Positions 24,871-32,794 of a stretch of DNA of 33,075 nt are shown in pieces. A program made the translations under genes and the position numbers. A model generated the notes under the pieces. That model was given only the letters and a program-made list of their open reading frames with translations. It did no database searches and was not told the origin of the DNA. The number at the start of each line of letters is the position of its first letter. Positions within the stretch are counted from its first letter, which is position 1. The stretch comes from Acidobacteriota bacterium (lineage in GTDB: Bacteria; Acidobacteriota; Terriglobia; Bryobacterales; Bryobacteraceae), in contig QHXW01000006.1 of assembly GCA_003223115.1 (NCBI GenBank), positions 1 to 33,075 on the forward strand. Reading direction: 5' to 3'.

Positions 24871-26643
24871 TTATTCGATGGCGGTGAGCGAAGGCGGCGG
24901 GACTACCGGCAGCTTGGGTAGTTCTTCATCTAGTTTACGTATTTCGAGATCGTCCACCAAGATCGAAGGAGCGATTACCGAGGTTTCGGCCGCGTATTGG
25001 CCGGCTCCCATCACCGAGAACGGAGCGCCGTTCTCCAGATAATCAAATACCGTATTGTCGTTTCCGGCAGCACGGATATCGCGGAGCGAGCGTACAGTCA
25101 CCTCTCGAAATCGCACGCCGCGCACCAGCTCTTCTTTGCCGTCTGGATACACTTTATAGACAAGAATCGGCAGGCTCAGCGCGTGCGTGCCACCGCCTCC
25201 TTCGCGAGCATTAGTTGCCAAAAGGCGCCGCACTTCATCCAGCGGGGCTGTCGACGGAAAGTCCATTTTGCGAACGATGATGCCGTACTTCTGGTTGCGA
25301 GCCTGACAAACCTCGAGTAACTTCTTCCGCAGATCCGCCGGCGGGACGGTTTGGTTGGCGCGAACGATCAGGTTGCTGATGGCGGCGCTGGCTGCGCCAA
25401 ACCCGCCGGGAAGCCGGGCCCGGCCATTCGAGGCCTTGAAGTCGCCTACTGGCTGCCGAGTGAGCAGAAAATTTTTCAAGTCGCCCTTCTCGATCACTTG
25501 CAGCGGGCGCGGGATGACTCCTTCGAAATCCGCGTGATAGCTGCCGAACAAACGCCTGCCTTGCCATTCGCTTCGGGTAGGATCATCGGTGACGTCCATC
25601 CACTCCGGCAAAATCCTCGATCCCAGCCGGCCCTCGAGATCGCTCGTTCCAAACACATTGGGGTACCCCGGTTCGTTCACGGGCTTGCGGTGCAGTACCA
25701 GATTCTTACCCAACAACTGCGCAAACAACTGCGCGGCTGCTGCGCCTTCAAACAGCACTGGCCCGTTGTAGGTTTCACCCAGCGGCGCACGGCTGAGCGC
25801 GGTGACATTCTCGGCCACGCGGGTCAGTTCTCGCCGGAGGTCAGCCTCGCCGGGCAATCCGTTGAAATCGAGCGCATGAATCGCCACACCGTCATGCAAC
25901 TTCATCCCGTCTGCCGCCCGGGCAGTTGCGTTTACCCTGATGAAAATGACGGTATTTCCTGTTCGCACTTCCATGCCTTCCCAGTCAGCCAGGTAGCGCG
26001 CGTTTTTTATCGCCTGCAATTCAACCTGGGAACTCAAGACGTCCGGAAAATGCGTGAATATTGCGGAAAGCGAACGAAGGCGCTCAAGCCACTTTTCCCG
26101 ATCGTATTTGCCATTGGGAACATTTTCTATGAGATGCGTTGGCTCGACGTGCGAGAAGTCCGGCAGCTCCTCGCTCGACGCGACGTTCTTCAGCGCGGCG
26201 CGCTTGCGGGAAATAGCTTCCACCGCGGTCTTGTACGCTTGATCGGTCGCCAGCCAGAAATAGCGGCGCAATACGGCATAGTTGCTGTCGAACGGGAAAC
26301 GGTCGATATCGTAGCGGCTGCCCCGGTTCACGCCGCTTCCCACGTAATTGGTGTTGTCGAATTGATAGCTCCCGACATGCACCTGGATTCTCGGCACGCT
26401 GAAGCGGTTGGACGCCTGTGTGACGATGCCGCCCAGGCTGGCGGAAGCGCCAAAAATCTCGCCCTCCTCGACCTGGTACCCGACGTAGTACGGTTTTTCC
26501 AGCTCGACCTTTTCCAAGCCGCGGGAGTGCTCGAGTTCATCCCGCATGGCCTTCAGCATGGGATCGTCATGTACCGGGTTCTGTGCCTGAACCGCAACCG
26601 TGAGGCCCGCAACCAGGCAAACGCCTGAAATCCGGCGGATCAC
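24871..26643 (-). CDS. Secreted TldE/PmbA-like protein lacking the zinc motif
   Basis: A 590-residue exported member of the TldD/PmbA family. A signal peptide (GVCLVAGLTVAVQAQ) leads into the N-terminal domain; the C-terminal domain includes GPVLFEGAAAAQLFAQLLGK, NEPGYPNVFGTSD and RARLPGGFGAASAAISNL. Where the TldD partner has HEIFGH, this protein reads AQLFAQLLGK, so it cannot bind zinc in the same way and is probably the non-catalytic subunit, as TldE/PmbA is to TldD in E. coli. Start ATG overlaps the TldD stop by 4 bp (ATGA), supporting a heteromeric pair. Unlike E. coli TldE it has a signal peptide. Confidence 0.85.
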   Translation of the reverse strand: MIRRISGVCLVAGLTVAVQAQNPVHDDPMLKAMRDELEHSRGLEKVELEKPYYVGYQVEEGEIFGASASLGGIVTQASNRFSVPRIQVHVGSYQFDNTNYVGSGVNRGSRYDIDRFPFDSNYAVLRRYFWLATDQAYKTAVEAISRKRAALKNVASSEELPDFSHVEPTHLIENVPNGKYDREKWLERLRSLSAIFTHFPDVLSSQVELQAIKNARYLADWEGMEVRTGNTVIFIRVNATARAADGMKLHDGVAIHALDFNGLPGEADLRRELTRVAENVTALSRAPLGETYNGPVLFEGAAAAQLFAQLLGKNLVLHRKPVNEPGYPNVFGTSDLEGRLGSRILPEWMDVTDDPTRSEWQGRRLFGSYHADFEGVIPRPLQVIEKGDLKNFLLTRQPVGDFKASNGRARLPGGFGAASAAISNLIVRANQTVPPADLRKKLLEVCQARNQKYGIIVRKMDFPSTAPLDEVRRLLATNAREGGGGTHALSLPILVYKVYPDGKEELVRGVRFREVTVRSLRDIRAAGNDNTVFDYLENGAPFSVMGAGQYAAETSVIAPSILVDDLEIRKLDEELPKLPVVPPPSLTAIE

Positions 26644-28313
26644 CGGGGATCCCTCAGTTCCTTCGGAAAGGGCATGAGCGGCGGGCGATCCTGGGACTTT
26701 TGCTTCTTTTCGATCTCGATCTCCGACACCAGGATGGCCGGAGAGACGGCCGATACCGGCACATTGCCGGACTCAGCTCCGCAATAGCCGTTGAATACCT
26801 CCGCCTTGTCCGACGTGGCCACGATCTTGGCGAAGCAGGCCAGTGGAGTGCCCACGATGTCGGCGCCGCGCACCAGTTCATCAGGACGCCCATCCGGATA
26901 GAGACGGTACACAACGACCGGCATCACTTTGAAAGCCTGCGGGCCGGCCCGTGCTGTCGTCGTGAAGCCGCCGGTCACATCCGCGAACAGCAAGCCATAA
27001 GGTTTGTTCTGCTTCTTGACTTCATCAAGGAGCATCTGGCGCAGCCGTGCCTCGGGTACCGCCCGTGAAGACTCGACGATGAGATTCGATTGCCGCGAGA
27101 CCACTTCGTAGCCGGGGTCGCGCCTGCCGTGCCCGTTCGACTGGCTGAAACCCTTTACAGGGGAGCGCGACATCAGGAAGGCTTTCAGCACGCCGTTTTC
27201 AACCGCGGCCAAGCGACGCGCCGGAATCCCCTCGTCGTCATACGTGTACCAGCCGTTGAGATCCGCTCCTGCCGCCTTGCGCAGCGTGGGATCGAAGCTC
27301 ACGGAAAGAAAATCCGGCAGCACCTTTTCGCCAATCCTGGCGGTGAAGGTTTGTCCCTCCGTTTCATCTTTCTGCCGGTGGCCTTCGATGCGATGCCCGA
27401 AGATCTCGTGAAAGAAAACACCGGCGGCGCGACCTGAAAAAATAGCCGGCCCCAGAAAGGGCTCGACCACCGGCGCCTTCAGAAGCGCCGTCAAATTGCG
27501 CGCGACCTGCTCGATCCCCGCCTGAATCGCGGCATCGTTCGGCAGCCCTGAAGGCTCGGCGGCGTCAAACGTGGCTGAGGTTCCCAGATTCATGCCGTCT
27601 TCGGCCCTTGCCTGCGCCGAGATCACAACCCGCAGGAAGTTTCGGCCGTGCTCTACCCTGCTGCCCTCGGTATTCACGAAATAGCGATTATCGGCCTGCG
27701 CGATCAGGGATACGTTCGACGTCAGGATGTCCGGATAGCGGCCGAACCCAAGAGACAGATTGCGCAACCGTTCACTCCAGCTTCCCTCCGAGAGTTCGAG
27801 GCGAGCCGGAGCTTCGATATGGACCGACGGCTCTTCGGTTGAAAAATCATCCGAGGGATCCTGGGCCGCAACCTGCACCTGCGTGTTGGTGCGGATGCGG
27901 ATGAGTCTTTCGGCCGCTGCCCGGTAAGCGGTGTCGGTCTCGGCCCATACGCGGCGCTGGATCGAATCCGAGGCATCGTCGAGACTCAATGGCGCGCCAG
28001 AAGTAACGCGAGCGGACTCCCGGGTGCGGTGATAATTATCCAGCTGCGGGGTACCGACGCGCAACGTCACGTCCAGATAACGGCGCCGCCCCGTATTCAC
28101 CGAATTCAGTGCGCCCAGGGTTGCGCCGAGCGCGTGATAGTCCTGGTCCGTGATTTCGTAGGCGATAAAGTATGGCGGCGGGTCGGCTTTCTGCTTAAGA
28201 ATCTGGAAATTACGCTGAAGTTCCTCCTGAAGCGCGTTCAGAAGGGCCGAAGATTGGGCGAAGGTGGCCCCAACAAAAGAAAAAAGAAGAGCCGCCCGAA
28301 GCAGAATGTTCAC
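26640..28313 (-). CDS. Secreted TldD-like zinc metalloprotease
   Basis: About 557 residues. A signal peptide (NILLRAALLFSFVGATFAQ) is followed by the TldD N-terminal domain. The catalytic segment GVFFHEIFGHRIEGHRQKDE matches the HE(x)3-4GH zinc motif of TldD proteases. Downstream WYTYDDEGIPARRLAAVENG and SNGHGRRDPGYEVVSRQSNL are also conserved. TldD/TldE pairs process peptides such as microcin B17 and degrade unfolded peptides in a chamber between the subunits; here both subunits appear exported, so the substrate is periplasmic. GTG at 28313 is preferred since it starts the signal peptide; an ATG at 28340 would add nine residues before it. First gene of the tldD-tldE-lptFG operon. Confidence 0.87.
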   Translation of the reverse strand: MNILLRAALLFSFVGATFAQSSALLNALQEELQRNFQILKQKADPPPYFIAYEITDQDYHALGATLGALNSVNTGRRRYLDVTLRVGTPQLDNYHRTRESARVTSGAPLSLDDASDSIQRRVWAETDTAYRAAAERLIRIRTNTQVQVAAQDPSDDFSTEEPSVHIEAPARLELSEGSWSERLRNLSLGFGRYPDILTSNVSLIAQADNRYFVNTEGSRVEHGRNFLRVVISAQARAEDGMNLGTSATFDAAEPSGLPNDAAIQAGIEQVARNLTALLKAPVVEPFLGPAIFSGRAAGVFFHEIFGHRIEGHRQKDETEGQTFTARIGEKVLPDFLSVSFDPTLRKAAGADLNGWYTYDDEGIPARRLAAVENGVLKAFLMSRSPVKGFSQSNGHGRRDPGYEVVSRQSNLIVESSRAVPEARLRQMLLDEVKKQNKPYGLLFADVTGGFTTTARAGPQAFKVMPVVVYRLYPDGRPDELVRGADIVGTPLACFAKIVATSDKAEVFNGYCGAESGNVPVSAVSPAILVSEIEIEKKQKSQDRPPLMPFPKELRDPR

Positions 28314-28499
28314 TCTCGGTCCAAGATAACATGGACCCACGGCGGCTTCGGCCTATCCAACCAGGCAGGTAAATCTGATTGGGGTGCGTCAGTTATATCG
28401 CGATGCCGGCGTGTAGCCTTTTCCTTCAGCCCGGAGAGCGCCAAAACCGTAGGCGGCCCCGAACGCCGGTTTTCTCAAAGATGTGCTTGAGATGGGCCG
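28314..28499. other. Junction between the tldD promoter region and the mosaic end of the contig
   Basis: This stretch should hold the tldD promoter (minus strand TTATCT just before the GTG is a weak candidate). The half nearer 28500 shows no complete frame. One reading, LKDVLEMGRIYRW (about 28473-28510, different frame from the CpaE fragment), faintly resembles CpaE-type proteins and may be frame-shifted remains of the missing N-terminus. Confidence 0.3.
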
Positions 28500-29000
28500 G
28501 ATATACCGGTGGGTCTGGTCTACCTCGAGGACCTGGCCGCCATGGTCCAATACTGGCGCCAGGTTGACAACTACGTGGTGATGGATATCCTCGGTTCGCA
28601 GTGCCCTTGGGGTTTGGAGCTTGCCCGCCTCAGCGACCAACTGGTTCTCGTCACCACCAATGAGCTGCCGGCCATCCACGCGACCCAAAATACTCGTGCT
28701 TACTTCGATCACAAGAACTTTAGCCGGTCACGAATCAGGCTGGTGGTGAACGGGTACACCACCGATGTCGGCTTGGATGAGCAGGCGATCTCCGCCGCTC
28801 TGGATTTGAAGGTTTTTCAGCTTCTACTCAGCGACTTCGAAGCCGTCCAAAAATCCCTCATGGAAAGTAAACCCGTGCCTGCCGGCACACAAGTGGGCAG
28901 AAGCATCTCCGAGCTTGCCGAAAACCTGACCGGACGCAAGCGCGCGCCCAAAAGACACTCGCTGTTCGGGGGCCTGTTTTCAATGTTCGAAACTTCCTGA
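28500..29000 (+). pseudogene. CpaE-like pilus-assembly ATPase, N-terminus missing
   Basis: The C-terminal third of a CpaE/MinD-like protein: WRQVDNYVVMDILGS, LSDQLVLVTTNELPAIHATQ, SRIRLVVNGYTTDVGLDEQ and FQLLLSDFEAVQKSLMESKPV. CpaE proteins localise the Flp/Tad secretion machinery. The receiver-like N-terminus and the Walker A motif that should precede are absent; an in-frame TGA lies at 28488-28490, so only about 165 residues can be read, from GTG 28509. No other tad/cpa genes are near. It ends inside the 3' end of the convergent DUF1802 gene (21-bp overlap). Either an internal breakpoint of the rearranged region or a true truncation. Confidence 0.72.
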
Positions 29001-29552
29001 CCGCCTACTCATGCGATCCACAAGGTCGTGCCGCTGTGCCTCGAATTGACTTTCGGGCAGCACGGGCTGCGCCTCGCCAAGAGAAATCGCTTCAGTTAGA
29101 TTTACCCAGGATTTGCAGCCGGCATAGGACGGCCTCGCGGGAATCTCTTGCGGTTCTTTCAGTCGCAAAATCCGCAGCACAATCACATAGAGAGGCAGAT
29201 CGGGCCGGTATTCGTATCGTTGAAGAATAAAAGCCCCGTTCCAGATGTGAAGGTTGTCCGAAGCGCGGAACGTGGAAGCTGAGTGCGGCGCCGCGAGAAT
29301 GTCGACCACCTGGGCCGCATGTGAAATCCGAATCCGGCCGCCATTTTCCGGCTCCAGTGCCAACGCCTCATGTTCCGGCTTTAGATAGCGTGCGTGCTGG
29401 TGCGTGAACGTCGGAAACAGCAGGAATTCGCGGTGGCGCAGTTCAAAACCCCGCCGCTCCTCGACGATGCCGCCTTTGCGCAGCACAAAAATTTGCAAGC
29501 CGCGGTCGAGCGCCGCAATCACCGAGCTCCATTCTTTGAGCGCAACATTCAT
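28980..29552 (-). CDS. DUF1802 family protein
   Basis: About 190 residues. The start MNVALKEWSSVIAALDRGLQ with FVLRKGGIVEERRGFELRH and EFLLFPTFTHQHARYLKPEH is the signature of the DUF1802 family, whose function is unknown. A second conserved part (LHIWNGAFILQRYEYRPDLP, LYVIVLRILRL) follows. The ATG at 29552 is chosen over an upstream one because family similarity starts there. No Shine-Dalgarno seen. It is the only gene in the last 4.6 kb that appears intact, and its 3' end overlaps the CpaE fragment by 21 bp on the opposite strand. Confidence 0.75.
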   Translation of the reverse strand: MNVALKEWSSVIAALDRGLQIFVLRKGGIVEERRGFELRHREFLLFPTFTHQHARYLKPEHEALALEPENGGRIRISHAAQVVDILAAPHSASTFRASDNLHIWNGAFILQRYEYRPDLPLYVIVLRILRLKEPQEIPARPSYAGCKSWVNLTEAISLGEAQPVLPESQFEAQRHDLVDRMSRRSGSFEH

Positions 29553-29643
29553 CGAAGTGGACCATGCATTTCCTGGGTGTGTGATGAACCGGCCACACCC
29601 GGCCGGCGCCGAACCTCGCAACCTCAGTTGTTATCATGTTCGT

Positions 29644-29928
29644 TTGCTTGAACTGGATGCAACCAACGCCACTGATTATTTGCGCTCTCGCGGGATGGAT
29701 TACGCCGCCACGCGCATTTCGGAGCTGGGCGGCGGTGTCTCAAACACGGTTCTGCTGGTGGAAACAGCCGGCCGCCGGTTTCTGCTGAAGCAATCGCTAG
29801 GCAAACTGAGTGTGAAAGCTGACTGGTTTTCCGACCGCCAGCGTATTTTCAGGGAATCCGCCGCCTTGAGCTGGGCGGCCCAATACCTGCTCCCGGAAGC
29901 GTTCCCGAAATCCTCTTCGAAGACCCTG
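29644..29928 (+). pseudogene. Phosphotransferase (APH/choline-kinase fold), piece A: N-terminus
   Basis: The N-lobe of an APH-type small-molecule kinase: LELDATNATDYLRSRGMDYA, GGGVSNTVLLVETAGRRFLL and KQSLGKLSVKADWFSDRQRI, where GGGVSNTV is the nucleotide loop and the Lys of LLKQ the ATP-binding Lys. A one-base loss near 29905-29908 shifts the frame, so the end reads EILFEDP only in the second frame. The expected next part (piece B) is not adjacent; it lies inverted at 30226-30545. The start is probably TTG 29644. Substrate unknown. Confidence 0.7.
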
Positions 29929-29929
29929 G

Positions 29930-30180
29930 AGTCCCAAGAATTTCTTAATCAGCGCGGGGAGCGTCATGGCCATCGATTTCGAAGTCGCGCACTTCGGCGA
30001 CCCGTCATTCGATTCCGCCTTCCTGCTGAACCATCTGTTGCTGAAATCCTTTCACAGCCCGCAGTGGATGGACCAATATGCTCTTGCGGCGCTCATTTTT
30101 TGGGAGAGTTTCCGCTCCGGGCTGCCAGCCGAGTGCACTGGATGGAGCAAGCCACGCTGCAGCACCTGGGCTGCCTGCTG
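29930..30180 (+). pseudogene. Phosphotransferase, piece C: catalytic/metal loop and following helices
   Basis: Reads SPKNFLISAGSVMAIDFEVA, then HFGDPSFDSAFLLNHLLLKS, the APH segment that follows the HGD catalytic motif and holds the metal-binding Asp (IDFE). Its natural upstream neighbour, ending VHGDC, is piece B. Near 30122-30140 one base appears lost, after which the frame gives WMEQATLQHLGCLL. The continuation (LARVDGKSPAEYV) is found inverted just downstream as piece D. Confidence 0.7.
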
Positions 30181-30228
30181 AATCTGTCACGTACTCTGCG
30201 GGTGACTTGCCATCCACACGAGCCAGCA
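30181..30228 (-). pseudogene. Phosphotransferase, piece D, inverted
   Basis: On the minus strand this 48-nt piece reads LARVDGKSPAEYVTD, which continues piece C (GCLL) but in opposite orientation. The joins on both sides fall at CTG/CTGCTG repeats, so a few bases of microhomology are present at the breakpoints. Confidence 0.6.
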
Positions 30229-30545
30229 GTCGCCGTGCACCAGGCTCACGCGCCGTGCGCCGGAATCGCGCATCAGGCGGTCGAAGTACGGTTTCACTTC
30301 GAGATGCCGGGCGGCTGTGGTGCGGTAATACGGGTCGATGCGAAGCTGGTCAAATACGGATTGATCTCCAAAAACGCGCTCGGATTCCGGGTCGCGCCAG
30401 CTCGCTCGAACAATCGCTGCCAGCATCCGGCCGATCGTGGCCGCGACCGTGCGATCCACCTCGCCGAGCATCAGCAGCGATTTCCAGTCTTGAGCACCGG
30501 GCGGCGCGGCCGTCATGGCAAACAGCCAATTCTCCTGACAGACCA
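30226..30545 (-). pseudogene. Phosphotransferase, piece B: hinge and catalytic HGD, inverted
   Basis: Minus strand reads [20 protein letters not shown], then the helical region with LRIDPYYRTTAARHLEVKPY, and ends ARRVSLVHGDC, the Brenner-type catalytic motif of APH kinases. It fits exactly between piece A (EILFEDP) and piece C (SPKNFL), yet lies downstream of C and on the other strand. Its upstream edge joins directly to the middle of enolase (VNILSGG). Confidence 0.72.
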
Positions 30546-31001
30546 CCCGACAGAATGTTCACCATCGGGACAGGCAATGCCGCGCGCCGGTCTTCGGCAA
30601 AGTAGCGCCAAAGAGCAATGCCCCGTGAGTTCGCCACAGCGCGCGCCACGGCACAGGACACGCCCAGAATGGCATTCGCGCCCAACCGCGATTTATTGCT
30701 TGTTCCGTCGAGCTCAATCATGCGCTGGTCTATGGCTCGCTGGTCCTCGGCATCGCGGCCGCGCAAATCCGGCGCTAGCACGCGCAGGACGTTCTCTACG
30801 GCTTTCCGCACGCCTTTGCCCGCGTAACGCGTATCGCCGTCCCGCAGCTCGACGGCTTCGTGTTTGCCGGTAGAAGCTCCTGACGGCACCTTTGCCGATC
30901 CTGTTGCGGACCCGGAAAGGTCGACCTCCACCATCACAGTGGGGGTTGCCGCGGGAATCGAGAACCTCGATCCCGCGAATATCGCGGATGATCAAACTCA
31001 T
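30541..31001 (-). pseudogene. eno: Enolase, N-terminal piece with a frameshift
   Basis: Enolase converts 2-phosphoglycerate to phosphoenolpyruvate. The ATG at 31001 starts [20 protein letters not shown]. An extra base in the G5 run at 30941-30945 (plus strand) then shifts the frame, after which [40 protein letters not shown] and [17 protein letters not shown] follow, including the mobile SGASTG loop. It stops at VNILSGG and runs straight into phosphotransferase piece B. The rest of the protein (HAGR...) lies upstream at 31105-31837, so the two halves are in swapped order. Confidence 0.88.
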
Positions 31002-31104
31002 ATTGCGGCGCTTCGCATATTCGCGAATACTTCAGCCACACTCGAGGGCGGGTGCACCATGATGGCCCCGGCAAAGCCGATCACGCGATCCCGCAGCGCC
31101 GCGC
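30998..31104 (-). pseudogene. Phosphotransferase, piece E: probable C-terminus, overlapping the enolase ATG
   Basis: Minus strand reads AALRDRVIGFAGAIMVHPPS and then SVAEVFANMRSAAI with its stop TGA sharing bases with the enolase ATG (ATGA). I assign it to the phosphotransferase because piece D ends AEYVTD and lacks its tail, and because the stop-start coupling suggests a phosphotransferase-enolase operon. The assignment rests on order and style, not on a recognised motif. Confidence 0.45.
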
Positions 31105-31837
31105 TAAACGTTCAGAGCGGGTGACGGAGCCGACCTTGATCTGGCCCGCGCCCGATGCGACCGCCAGATCAGACAGGAAATCGTCTTCAGTTTCGCCGGA
31201 CCGGGCCGAGATCACCGCGCGGAAACCTGCTTCGCGCGCCCTGTCGATCACTTGAAACGTTTCTGTCAAAGTGCCGATCTGGTTCATCTTTACCAGGACT
31301 GCATTGGCCGCGCGTTGGCGAATGCCGCGTTCGAGCCGCGCCGGGTTCGTGACAAACAGGTCGTCGCCGACGAGCTGGATCTTACTGCCCAGCTGCTCTG
31401 TCAACGCTTGCCAACCCGGCCAGTCGTCTTCCGCCAGGCCGTCCTCAATTGAGATCACCGGGTAATGATTCACCCACGCTGCAAGTATTCCGATCATCTC
31501 ATTCGAGGTGAGCGAGCGGCCTTCAGAGGCAAGCTCGTATTTTCCGTCAGTGAAGAAATGCGACGCCGCCACGTCAATTGCGATAGCGATGTGGCGGCCA
31601 GGACGGTAGCCCGATTGTTCGATGGCCGCCGTCATCACATCTAACGCGGTTTCATTGCGCGGCAGCCGCGGCCCCCAGCCGCCTTCATCGGCGGCTCCTG
31701 TGATCATGTACCCGCGCTCAACTAACACTGCGCGTGCCGAGCGATGCACGGCGACGATGGCTTCAAGGGCTTCGGCGAATGTAGGAAACCCTAGCGGGAT
31801 CGCCAGAAAATCCTGAAATTCAAAATGACGGCCCGCG
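31105..31837 (-). pseudogene. eno: Enolase, C-terminal piece
   Basis: Reads HAGRHFEFQDFLAIPLGFPT, then ADEGGWGPRLPRNE (catalytic Glu), VISIEDGLAEDDWPGW and VGDDLFVTNPARL (metal ligands), VLVKMNQIGTLTET (catalytic Lys) and ISARSGETEDDFLSDLAV. It continues exactly from VNILSGG of the other piece. It breaks off after VGSVTRSERLA, where piece E begins, so the last 15-20 residues of enolase are missing from the window. Its upstream edge joins an ADOP permease fragment of opposite orientation. All catalytic residues exist, but as arranged no functional enolase could be made. Confidence 0.9.
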
Positions 31838-32740
31838 TGTGGGTCTGTTGGTAGCGGACTGGACCATGTCGGGATTGCTGGCGGCGTTGCCAGAGGACAC
31901 AAACGGCGGATGGCTTTCCGCCACGATCGATCCTCGCGTGCTTCTATTTTTCCTGGCTCTTTCTCTGGTGACAGGGATCTTGTTCGGCTTCGTTCCGGCG
32001 ATCCAGGCAACGCGCCCCGATGTGCTGCCGGCGCTCAAGGACCACCCGGGCAGCCGTGAGGCATCCGGCGGACAGGCACGGATACGAAGGGTATTTGTCG
32101 CCGGCCAGGTTGCTCTTTCACTGATGCTGCTGGTGGGTGCGGCGCTATTCACCAGCAGTCTCATCAATCTGGCAAGCCAGAGTCGGGGCTTCCACACCGA
32201 ACAGGTGCTGGAGTTTTCCATCGACCCGCGTTTGAACGGATACGACAACGCTCGCGGGTTCAGTTTGTTCCACGATCTGCAACAGCGCCTGGCCCTGCTG
32301 CCGGGTATACGATCGGTGGGCGCTGCAAACCTCGGGCCGTTTGGAGCGGCGACCGTAGTGGCGGCATTACAGTCGAAGGGTATCGCGCCAAAGAAGACGA
32401 GGGAAGTGCGAGCCCAGGAAGATGCGGTCAGCTCCGCCTATTTTCGAACATTGAAGATTCCGCTGATCGCCGGCCGCGATTTCAGCGACCGTGACGACGC
32501 CGGCGCCACCAAAGTGATCCTGGTGAATCAGACTTTCGTCAAACGTTATGTGCCCGACGGAAGCCCTATCGGCAAGCACGTGGCATTCGGCAACGGCAAC
32601 GTTCCACTGGATCGCCAGATTATTGGCGTCGTGCGGGACAGCAAGTGCTCAAGCCTGCGCGAAGAACGCGCTCAACCATTTCTCTACATGCCTTACGCGC
32701 AGGATCGCTGGGGGGTTCGGTTCGGGAGTTTGCACTGCGC
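31838..32740 (+). pseudogene. ADOP-type ABC transporter permease, internal fragment (MacB/FtsX family)
   Basis: About 300 residues of the second half of an ADOP permease: GLLAALPEDTNGGWLSATID, the membrane segment LLFFLALSLVTGILFGFVPA, QATRPDVLPALKDH, then a second membrane segment VALSLMLLVGAALFTSSLIN and a MacB-like periplasmic domain (YFRTLKIPLIAGRDFSDRDD, VNQTFVKRYVPDGSPIGKH, IIGVVRDSKCSSLREERAQP). These inner-membrane proteins act in efflux or lipoprotein-type export. Both ends are missing: the start joins enolase and the end meets IS4 sequence. The frame stays open to the window end, but from about 32740 it is non-homologous. Confidence 0.8.
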
Positions 32741-32794
32741 CGCCCAACCCAACACTCGTTTGTATTCTGCCTCCCATTCCGTCGCATCCGGTGA
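32741..32794. other. Unassigned junction between permease and transposase
   Basis: About 55 bp that match neither the ADOP permease nor the transposase body. It could hold the end of the IS element, but no terminal inverted repeat can be identified with only one end available. Confidence 0.3.

Noticed and set aside
25351-26628. 425-codon open frame on the plus strand
   Set aside because: Exactly antisense to the TldE-like gene, with low-complexity His/Arg-rich composition and no family similarity.
28389-28712. 107-codon minus-strand frame over the CpaE fragment
   Set aside because: Antisense to clear CpaE-like coding sequence and without motifs of its own.
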